DNA of 9,200 bases, taken from positions 1 through 9,200 of the forward strand of contig JAIRLL010000010.1 in assembly GCA_031259505.1 (NCBI GenBank), given 5' to 3'. The notes under the pieces were generated by a model. The model did not search any database. It was not told where the DNA came from and worked only from the letters and a program-made list of their open reading frames with translations. Positions 1-5,787 of the stretch are shown piece after piece. The position numbers and the translations under genes are program-made. Source of the stretch: Tannerella sp. Lineage in GTDB: Bacteria; Bacteroidota; Bacteroidia; Bacteroidales; Tannerellaceae. How positions within the stretch are numbered: the first letter of the stretch is position 1; every line of letters begins with the position of its first letter.

Positions 1-149
1 CGTGTATCCACACCCTGCACCGGCACAACGGAATTGGCACTGAAACCAATAGCGCCCGACACCGTCTCCGGGTCATCCGAACTGTCCGAGTTATCCGTAC
101 AGGACAACAACACAAACGACAACACAATCATTAATCGAAAATATTTCAT
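1..149 (-). CDS. Fimbrillin-like lipoprotein, N-terminal part (runs off left edge)
   Basis: The minus-strand frame starts at the ATG at 149-147 and is open to the window edge (49 complete codons). It begins MKYFRLMIVLSFVLLSC: a basic start, a hydrophobic stretch and a lipobox (LLSC, Cys17), followed by a Ser/Asp-rich tether as in exported Bacteroidota surface lipoproteins. Residues about 34-49 read AIGFSANSVVPVQGVDT, and the next codon starts CG (probably Arg). This resembles the start of the mature domain in the fimbrillin (FimA/Mfa-like) families, where an I-x-F-S-A stretch precedes a T-R-A motif. The likely role is a pilus or surface-adhesin subunit exported as a lipoprotein. The first 87 bases upstream (150-236) lead directly to an invertible promoter cassette, so expression is probably phase variable and OFF in this orientation. 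The lipoprotein call is strong; the fimbrillin call rests on a short segment. Confidence 0.75.
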   Translation of the reverse strand, partial: MKYFRLMIVLSFVLLSCTDNSDSSDDPETVSGAIGFSANSVVPVQGVDT

Positions 150-236
150 ATTATACATCCACTATATATCCCAACGAAAGGGAATTATTATACTTGACAC
201 TCACTATACAGACGTATTAACGGCACTTGTAGCCTA

Positions 237-276
237 AAAAGCTGCTCATTAAACGTTCGTTTAATGAGCAGCTTTT
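237..276. repeat. Crossover site 1, 40-bp palindrome with terminator shape
   Basis: The arms are AAAAGCTGCTCATTAAACG (237-255) and CGTTTAATGAGCAGCTTTT (258-276), around the central dinucleotide TT (256-257). The inner 26 bp have two 12-nt half-sites, the usual architecture of Hin/Gin/Mpi-type serine invertase sites. The outer extension makes a 19-bp stem ending in A4/T4, which also looks like a bidirectional intrinsic terminator. A weaker outer stem (GCCT at 232-235 with AGGC at 279-282) could extend it. Confidence 0.85.
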
Positions 277-386
277 CAAGGCAAGTCAGACCCGCTCCAA
301 GAAAGTCGTTTTCTATAAAAAAACTAATCCGGAACTCCCTATTATATAGGGAAATACGTGAGATATTGAAAAATATTTCCGTAAAG

Positions 387-418
387 TTTGCAGGGTTTAA
401 ATAAAAGATATATTTTAG
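387..418 (+). promoter_or_regulatory. Promoter inside inverton 1, pointing right (away from the lipoprotein)
   Basis: TTTG (387-390), a 20-bp spacer and TATTTTAG (411-418) fit the Bacteroidota -33 TTTG / -7 TAnnTTTG pattern with one mismatch. An alternative -7 reading is TATATTTT at 409-416 with an 18-bp spacer. Conservation with inverton 2 extends upstream through CCGTAAAGTTTGCA. Transcription should start inside or just past site 2 (420-445). In the present orientation it would run toward the gene-poor region and the regulator at 1414; after inversion it would run into the lipoprotein gene. Confidence 0.7.
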
Positions 419-419
419 C

Positions 420-445
420 GCTCATTAAACGAACGTTTAATGAGC
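420..445. repeat. Crossover site 2, 26-bp palindrome
   Basis: The half-sites are GCTCATTAAACG (420-431) and CGTTTAATGAGC (434-445) with centre AA (432-433). The inner, promoter-side half lacks the GCTG/AAAA extension seen in site 1, whereas the outer half continues with AG before diverging. The hairpin is therefore shorter on the promoter side of the switch. Confidence 0.85.
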
Positions 446-772
446 AGTCCTTTTCCGTCTATTTTCTCTTACACATCATTTCCTTCCGCATATTATGGTA
501 TGTGCGTGTGCAACGGTTCTTCCGGCATATTCTTCGCTTCGCTCCGAATGATTGATTTCGTACAGTTATCCAGTGCAAATTCAGGTATTCCAAGACGCAA
601 TAGAAGCCCTGTGAGGGCGGTAGGCTATTGGTTAGACCTTTCTATGGGCGCTTACGAAGCAATGGTGACCGGTGACGGTACATACCAAGTATATATCACC
701 TGGGTGGATATTGCGAAGGTGCGGTAGTCCGGTAAGGTAAGTGTAACGATTAATAAGGTGATCATCCCGTGA
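440..772 (+). pseudogene. Broken ORF, C-terminal beta-strand-like fragment with in-frame stop
   Basis: The frame from 440 is open to a TAG at 725-727 and then continues in the same frame to a TGA at 770-772. The downstream part reads SGKVSVTINKVIIP. From about 600 the translation looks like real protein (VGYWLDLSMGAYEAMVTGDG, then TYQVYITWVDIAKVR), with alternating strands as in a beta-sandwich C-terminus, and the frame runs on sensibly past the TAG. The 5' part (440-600) shows no protein-like character and starts inside a crossover site, so there is no credible start. I read it as the decayed 3' end of a gene whose 5' end has been lost. I do not recognise the family. The promoter at 387-418 points into it. 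Confidence 0.35.
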
Positions 773-780
773 AAACAATA

Positions 781-893
781 GTTCATCCGGGCGACCAGAT
801 ATATATGTAGTCAGCGACCAGATATATATCTGGTAACCGACGAGATATATATCTGGTCACTGACTACATATATATCTGGTCGCCCGGATGAAC
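781..893. repeat. 113-bp near-perfect palindrome of GACCAGATATATAT-type units
   Basis: The outer arms are exact inverted repeats of 34 bp (781-814 and 860-893), beginning GTTCATCCGGGCGACCAG on each strand. The interior 815-859 is itself almost self-complementary: an 18-bp perfect palindrome at 817-834 (ACCAGATATATATCTGGT) faces a near copy at 840-858. The whole folds into one stem of about 50 bp with few mismatches around a small loop near 837. It is built from four related units. In DNA it could extrude as a cruciform; in RNA it would be a very stable hairpin between inverton 1 and the regulator gene, and it would probably end rightward transcripts. There is no poly-T tract at its base, so a classical terminator is not certain. 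Confidence 0.9.
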
Positions 894-1005
894 AGGACAG
901 ACCATACGCGCCATCAGGAGATAATCGGTTCAGGGTGCGGTGAAACACAACCGATCTTGCTATGGGAGCGTTCTTACATAAAAATGGGTACGCGTGGTCC
1001 ACGTA
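894..1005. other. Short gene-free stretch with weak stem-loops
   Basis: No coding fragment is recognised here. The arms ATCGGTT (924-930) and AACCGAT (949-955) could pair. A near-palindrome at 984-1010 (ATGGGTA, a CG bulge, CGTGG, T, CCACG, TACCCAT) lies exactly where similarity to the histidine kinase fragment ends. It may mark a rearrangement breakpoint. Confidence 0.4.
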
Positions 1006-1107
1006 CCCATCTTGATTTCTCTTTGCCGAGATGTTGCCGCCATGTATAAGTACTGCGTTCTTAACGATGGCCAGGCCAAGCCCCGTACCTCCCAGCTTGC
1101 GGGATCG
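1006..1107 (-). pseudogene. Histidine kinase fragment (C-terminal ATPase G2 box)
   Basis: Thirty-four codons on the minus strand read RSRKLGGTGLGLAIVK, then NAVLIHGGNISAK, then RNQDG. This is the G2 box and last helix/strand of a PhoR-type sensor kinase HATPase domain, where family members have D-x-S-R-S-R-K-x-x-GGTGLGLAIVK and an HGG turn. The upstream part (dimerisation domain, N and G1 boxes) and the final residues are missing. The reading frame is undamaged, so capture was recent or something preserves it. It abuts the aminotransferase fragment head to head at 1107/1108. No start or export signal exists, so it is not a functional kinase. Confidence 0.7.
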
Positions 1108-1260
1108 CCCTATATTTCGGCGTGTCACCTTGAAGGTATTGAGAACAATGTGGTATTGATAGACTCTGTTTCTAAACGATATTCCGAGTGTGGAATTCGT
1201 ATCGGTATGCTTATTACCAAGAATAAGGAGGTACGGGATGCGGTGATGAAGTTCTGTCAG
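1108..1260 (+). pseudogene. Aspartate-type aminotransferase fragment around the PLP lysine
   Basis: Fifty-one codons read PYISACHLEGIENNVVLID, then SVSKRYSECGIRIGMLITKN and KEVRDAVMKFCQ. SVSKRYSECG-x-RIG is the segment with the Schiff-base lysine in class I pyridoxal-phosphate aminotransferases of the Bacteroidales AspC type. Residues before PYIS and after MKFCQ are absent: family members continue with a catalytic small-domain segment, while here the frame runs into unrelated sequence to a stop near 1344. It cannot be an active enzyme. The frame is intact over all 153 bp. The histidine kinase fragment lies on the opposite strand immediately to its left. Confidence 0.75.
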
Positions 1261-1348
1261 GGACAGTGCGGATACGTTGCAATAAACTCCTTTTACATGG
1301 AAAATCATACACGGGGGATGGAGTATCATACATTTTGCATATGATTTT

Positions 1349-1358
1349 GTTCATCCGG
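1349..1358 (+). repeat. Third copy of GTTCATCCGG
   Basis: The 10-mer GTTCATCCGG, which forms both tips of the 113-bp palindrome (781-790 on + and 884-893 on -), recurs here 56 bp before the regulator start. The copies at 884-893 and 1349-1358 are inverted and bracket the block holding the two gene fragments. Confidence 0.6.
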
Positions 1359-1413
1359 CTATTCAGTATCAATTTTTGAATTAATTTTGCTATAGATTAA
1401 AACAATACAAGCC

Positions 1414-4400
1414 GTGAGATCATTTTGGGGAAAGATATATGCCTTCCGTATCATTTGGCTGCTGCTGTTGGCCTCCGCTTCCGCCGGCGCCACGGAAGCG
1501 CTCCGGTTCGAGTTCGAATGGATAAGCGATCGCGACGGGCTGTCTCAAAATACCGTCCGGTGCATCATGCAGGACAGCAAGGGCCTTATCTGGCTGGGTA
1601 CAATCGACGGGCTGAACCGCTACAACGGGAAGAAATTTATCGTGATGAATTCCGAAAAGAGCCATTTCACCTCGCTTCCGGACAATCGCATACGGCACAT
1701 GACGGAGGACAGACACGGGTACATCTGGGTTCGTACGATGACGGACATTGTTTGCTGTTACGATCTCCGTCTGGAACGTTTTATAGACTATGATCCCGCA
1801 AACGAACAAAAGAATTTTTCCATGTTCCGCATTTGTTCGGACGGCGATGTGTGGCTGTGGGGCAAAACCGGCGGATGCTGCCGCGTACGGCACGAGGGGA
1901 ACGGCGTGCATGCCTCGCGCTTCGGCGAGCAGGAACTGGGCAGTCGTCAGGTTTTCTTCGTGCATGAAGATGCACAGTGCCGGATTTGGATAGGGACCGG
2001 TTCGGGAATTTTCCGTCTGGAAGACGGGTGCGCCGTGAAAATATCGTCCGAAGTGTTTTCCGCCGTTAACGAATCGGACGGTCACCTGTATTTTATCAAC
2101 AGTCGGCATATCCTCCCGTACAGTCTGAAGCAGCAGAATTTCGGCGAACCGGTCGCCTTCCCCGGATACAGACAGTTGTCGCTGAATGCCGTCACTTTGC
2201 TCGACGGCGGGCTTGTCCTGATTGCAGCCAAGGAAGATGTCCTGGTTTTCGATTCACGGAAAACGGAATTTATCCCGTCCGAAACCGTCTTCAACGGCGA
2301 AACCCTCCGGAATGCATCCGTGTACACCGATAACAAGGGCAACAAGTGGCTGTACAACTGTTCGGGGAGCATCTGGCGGCATTTGCCCGACAATCGCTTC
2401 GAGAAAATCAGCCTTATCTCCAAAGACATCCTTTCGACCATCGACGCCGAGCGGTACGAAGTGTACCACGATTCGCGCGACATCATCTGGATAACCACTT
2501 ACGGAAACGGCCTGTTTGCCCTCGACCCGAACAGCAGCCGTGTGATACACCACCACAAGGCTGGCAGCAGCAAACTGCCGACGAATTACCTGCTGTGCGT
2601 TACCGAAGACAAGTCGGGCGAGATATGGGTTGGGACGGAATTTGCGGGCGTCAGCAAGATTTCGCTGAATAATTACCCGTTCCGTATTCTGTATCCCGCG
2701 CCGGCGAAGACAGGCAGCCGCGACAATGCCGTCCGTCTGATATACGAGGATACGCGCGGCCGCTTCTGGACAGGCACGCGAAACGGCTACCTGCACATCT
2801 GCGACCAGGCTTTCAACAGAATAAAGTCGCACAAAATCGAAAACAGCCTGCCGTTTTGCATCACGGAAGACCTGTCGGGCAATATCTGGCTCGGCACGCG
2901 CGGAAACGGGGTACTCGTCTTCCCGCCTTCGGGCGAGGCACCTAACCACCACTACCATCTGCACGATATTGACCGACAGAACGTTTCCAGCGACAACGTC
3001 TTCGACATTCTGCGCGACACGAAAAACAGAATCTGGGTGGCCTCGTTCGGCGGCGGACTGCACTATGCCGATCTCAACGGGCAACCAGTCACTTTCCGGC
3101 ATATCAACGCGCGCACTGTCAACCAAGACATGGTGCGCGTCATCGTGCAGGACCATACCGGCATGATGTGGACGGGGACGAACGAAGGCGTCAACGTGTT
3201 TGACCCTGACGAACTGATATGCGACCCCGAACGCTACATCAACTTCCATTTTGACGTGAAAGACGACCGCTCCATCAGCAACAACGAAGTGAAGGTTATC
3301 TTTGAAGACAGCAATGGACGCCTCTGGTTCGGTACGACCGGCGGCGGACTGAATCTCCTGGTACGGGAAAAACCGCTCGAAAAATCATGGTTCAGACGCT
3401 ACACGGCGGAGAACGGACTGTCGAACGAGGTGATCCAAACCATTCTCGAAGACAGTGAAGGCTGCATCTGGGTGAGTACCGAAGGCGGAAGCGGCATTTC
3501 GCGGTTCAATCCCGAAACCGGGCGCTTCGAGAATTTCAATTTCTCAATCGGCGGGCAAACCGCCCTCTTCAACGAAAATGCGAGCTGGAAAAACAAAGCC
3601 GGCGAACTGATGTTCGGCAGCTATTCGGGCATTTACGTCTTCAACCCCTCGCAAATCAGGTACAATTCGCCCGCTTGGCCGGTAATCGTCACGGGATTGA
3701 AGATAAACGGCGTGAACATGCATCCCGGACAGAAGGGGTCGCCGCTGACCGAAAGCATTGTCCAGACACGTTCCATCAAGCTGAAACACAATCAAAACTC
3801 GTTTGACATCGAATTTGCCATGCTCAATTTCCGTTCGCCCGACTTTAACCGGTATGCCTATTACCTGGACGGGTACGAACCCGGCTGGAATGCTCCCGGA
3901 CGGCACAATGTCGCCGTCTACCGCAATGTGCCCACAGGCATGTACACTTTCCGGGTGAAGGGATGCAACAGCCTCGGGATGTGGACAGACAGCGAAACGG
4001 GATTGCAACTCACAATCGTCCCGCCGTTATGGAAATCGGGGTGGGCGTATGCCGCCTACTTCGCACTTTTCCTCGTTGCCGCCTGGTTTGCCGCAAGGAT
4101 TGTGAAGAAAATCAACCAGCTGAATACCGATGTGGAAGTTGAACGCCAGTTAGCCGAATACAAACTCCGTTTTTTCACGAACATTTCCCACGAGTTTCGT
4201 ACCCCGCTGACAATTATACGCGGCCTGACCGAAAACCTCGAAGCGATGGAGGATGTCCCGTCTGCCGTCGCCGAAAAAGTGCGCCGGATGGCGAAATCGT
4301 CTTCCCGCCTGCTACACCTGATCGACCAGTTGCTGGAATTCCGCCGTCTGCAAAATAACAAAATGGAATTGAAGGTGGAACGGACGGAGGCCGTATCGCT

Positions 4401-5787
4401 GTTTTACGATATTCATCAGACGTTTACGGAAATGGCGGAAAAGAAAAGAATTGACTTCCGGTTCAAATCCGACCTGCCGGAAAGGGTGATGCTGCTCGAC
4501 AAAAGCAAGTGCGGGAAGATAGCGTACAATCTGCTGTCGAACGCCATCAGGCATACGCCCGAAAGCGGCGTCATCACGATGCATATGGCTTTCTCAGAAA
4601 CGGACGACCGGCTGAGACTGAGCGTGTCGGACAGCGGCGCAGGCGTACCGAAAGAAAAGCGGGGAGCACTGTTTGTTCGCTTCGCCCAGTTCGACAGCAC
4701 GGCGGGCGGGACGGGCATCGGACTGCATCTGGCGGCCGAACTTGCCACCGTACATAAGGGAAAAATCGAATATGCCGATTCGGAATCGGGCGGAGCATGC
4801 TTCAGCGTATTACTGCCCTTAGCGGACGAAAACTACGACCGGACCGAAATCGTCGAAACGCTGCAACTCCCCGCTCCCAAATCCGTCGATGCCGTCACTG
4901 AAAAAGCCGGAAAAGATGCCATGCCGGACATACAGCTCAACTGTCCTCTCCACAACTACCGGATTCTTGTGATTGAAGACGACGGCGAAGTACGCGAATT
5001 TCTGTTCGATCAGTTGAAAGATTTTTTCAGCGTCTCGACCGCCGAAAACGGAACGGAGGGACTCGAGAAAGCAGTGAACGAACAACCGGCACTGATTGTC
5101 TGCGACGTAATGATGCCCGGAAGGGTGGATGGCTTCGAACTTACCCGCCGGCTGAAAAACGATTTCCTCACTAGCCATATCCCCATCATCCTACTGACAG
5201 CCCATTCGTCAGAAGTCCATCGGCTGGAAGGAATACAGGCGGGCGCCGATTCGTATATAACCAAGCCGTTCAGCGTCCGATACCTGATGGCGCGCATCGT
5301 GAAACTCATCGAGCAGTGTGAAAAGTTACGGAATAAATTTTCCCAAGAGCAGGGAATTGGTTTGATAACTATCTCGACCACAGAAAAAGACAAAATTTTC
5401 ATTGAAAAGATGCATGCCTTAATTGAAAAGAATCTCAATAATCCGGATTTTAGCACGGATTCATTTGCTCAAGCCGTCAATATGGGTAGAACCATGTTTT
5501 ATAAAAAGGTAAAAGGAATTACCGGATACTCGCCCAACGAATATGTTCGCGTGATACGCCTGAAGAAAGCCGCCGAACTGCTAAGGACAACCGAATTACA
5601 TGTCTCAGAAATCGCTTATCAGGTAGGATTTAATGATCCTTTGTATTTCAGCCGGTGTTTTAAAGAACAGTTTTCCGTATCGCCGGCGCACTTTAAAAAA
5701 GAAGGATTTAAGCTAAATATGGGTTCCAGTTCGGCAATGGAAACAGTACCCAATAATCCTGACGGAACGGCTTCCATTTCTCCATAA
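1414..5787 (+). CDS. Hybrid two-component system sensor/regulator (HTCS)
   Basis: This is a 1457-residue one-protein two-component system. It senses a periplasmic glycan and regulates polysaccharide-use genes. The GTG at 1414 is chosen because it gives a clean signal peptide (about residues 1-27, LLLLASASAGA). Next come two Reg_prop beta-propellers (about 35-760) with repeated D-x-x-G-x-IWLGT blades (for example W60, W541, W686). A Y_Y_Y domain follows at about 790-865 (YYLDGYEPGWN, Y816/Y817), then a transmembrane helix at about 877-899. The HisKA domain has NISHEFRTPL with phospho-acceptor His926. The HATPase domain has the N box Asn1043, G1 DSGAG at Asp1073, and G2 GGTGIGL. The receiver has acidic Glu1188/Asp1189/Asp1190, phospho-acceptor Asp1231, Thr1262 and Lys1284. 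An AraC-type HTH domain occupies about 1343-1432. All catalytic residues are present. The receiver has one extra residue after Asp1231 (MMPGRVDG). The last 22 residues (from Met1436) lie outside the family and are antisense to the convergent glycosidase. The likely target is the neighbouring GH106-like gene. Confidence 0.95.
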   Translation: MRSFWGKIYAFRIIWLLLLASASAGATEALRFEFEWISDRDGLSQNTVRCIMQDSKGLIWLGTIDGLNRYNGKKFIVMNSEKSHFTSLPDNRIRHMTEDRHGYIWVRTMTDIVCCYDLRLERFIDYDPANEQKNFSMFRICSDGDVWLWGKTGGCCRVRHEGNGVHASRFGEQELGSRQVFFVHEDAQCRIWIGTGSGIFRLEDGCAVKISSEVFSAVNESDGHLYFINSRHILPYSLKQQNFGEPVAFPGYRQLSLNAVTLLDGGLVLIAAKEDVLVFDSRKTEFIPSETVFNGETLRNASVYTDNKGNKWLYNCSGSIWRHLPDNRFEKISLISKDILSTIDAERYEVYHDSRDIIWITTYGNGLFALDPNSSRVIHHHKAGSSKLPTNYLLCVTEDKSGEIWVGTEFAGVSKISLNNYPFRILYPAPAKTGSRDNAVRLIYEDTRGRFWTGTRNGYLHICDQAFNRIKSHKIENSLPFCITEDLSGNIWLGTRGNGVLVFPPSGEAPNHHYHLHDIDRQNVSSDNVFDILRDTKNRIWVASFGGGLHYADLNGQPVTFRHINARTVNQDMVRVIVQDHTGMMWTGTNEGVNVFDPDELICDPERYINFHFDVKDDRSISNNEVKVIFEDSNGRLWFGTTGGGLNLLVREKPLEKSWFRRYTAENGLSNEVIQTILEDSEGCIWVSTEGGSGISRFNPETGRFENFNFSIGGQTALFNENASWKNKAGELMFGSYSGIYVFNPSQIRYNSPAWPVIVTGLKINGVNMHPGQKGSPLTESIVQTRSIKLKHNQNSFDIEFAMLNFRSPDFNRYAYYLDGYEPGWNAPGRHNVAVYRNVPTGMYTFRVKGCNSLGMWTDSETGLQLTIVPPLWKSGWAYAAYFALFLVAAWFAARIVKKINQLNTDVEVERQLAEYKLRFFTNISHEFRTPLTIIRGLTENLEAMEDVPSAVAEKVRRMAKSSSRLLHLIDQLLEFRRLQNNKMELKVERTEAVSLFYDIHQTFTEMAEKKRIDFRFKSDLPERVMLLDKSKCGKIAYNLLSNAIRHTPESGVITMHMAFSETDDRLRLSVSDSGAGVPKEKRGALFVRFAQFDSTAGGTGIGLHLAAELATVHKGKIEYADSESGGACFSVLLPLADENYDRTEIVETLQLPAPKSVDAVTEKAGKDAMPDIQLNCPLHNYRILVIEDDGEVREFLFDQLKDFFSVSTAENGTEGLEKAVNEQPALIVCDVMMPGRVDGFELTRRLKNDFLTSHIPIILLTAHSSEVHRLEGIQAGADSYITKPFSVRYLMARIVKLIEQCEKLRNKFSQEQGIGLITISTTEKDKIFIEKMHALIEKNLNNPDFSTDSFAQAVNMGRTMFYKKVKGITGYSPNEYVRVIRLKKAAELLRTTELHVSEIAYQVGFNDPLYFSRCFKEQFSVSPAHFKKEGFKLNMGSSSAMETVPNNPDGTASISP
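5619..5787. other. Tail-to-tail overlap of the regulator and glycosidase genes
   Basis: The two convergent reading frames share 169 bp. Each protein appears to leave its family similarity at about 5720: the regulator after FKKEGFKLN (to 5718), the glycosidase after SIAELEP (to 5721). Each then reads on in antisense of the other until a chance stop. No terminator hairpin is visible between them, and the two mRNAs would be complementary at their 3' ends. Confidence 0.75.

Larger units (their letters stand above)
237..445. promoter_or_regulatory. Inverton 1: invertible promoter cassette, OFF for the left lipoprotein
   Basis: Two crossover-like palindromes (237-276 and 420-445, centres 176 bp apart) enclose a 143-bp segment that carries a promoter at 387-418 pointing right. 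The lipoprotein gene lies on the left, so this is the OFF orientation. Inversion would place the promoter against site 1, about 87 bp from the ATG. The central dinucleotides are TT in site 1 and AA in site 2. They are therefore in inverted orientation, the geometry needed for inversion rather than deletion by a serine invertase. The segment also holds a small hairpin, TCCCTA-TTATA-TAGGGA, at 336-352. The promoter half matches inverton 2 in 34 of 40 positions without gaps; the other half does not. The site core resembles, from memory, the AAACGTTCGT-type motif of Bacteroides fragilis capsule and fin invertible regions. Inversion is inferred, not observed. Confidence 0.85.

Noticed and set aside
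237..276. Plain intrinsic terminator only
   Set aside because: The same core occurs four times in two inverted pairs with a defined central dinucleotide and a promoter between, which a simple terminator would not explain; terminator function may be additional.
781..893. CRISPR array or tandem repeats
   Set aside because: The units alternate in orientation and form one palindrome; there are no unique spacers of regular length.
811..1329. 172-codon minus-strand frame as an intact gene
   Set aside because: Only 34 codons (1006-1107) resemble a kinase; the rest runs through the palindrome and antisense to the aminotransferase fragment.
994..1344. 116-codon plus-strand frame as a real small aminotransferase
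   Set aside because: Only residues coded at 1108-1260 match the family; the N-terminal part is antisense to the kinase scrap and the C-terminal part is unrelated.
1335..1413. A promoter for the regulator gene
   Set aside because: Several TTTG and TA-rich strings occur (for example near 1345-1378), but none has the spacing of TTTG-N19-21-TAnnTTTG, so no call was made.
2254..3249. Long minus-strand frame of 331 codons inside the regulator
   Set aside because: It is antisense to the propeller domain, composition-driven, with no recognisable domain or start context.
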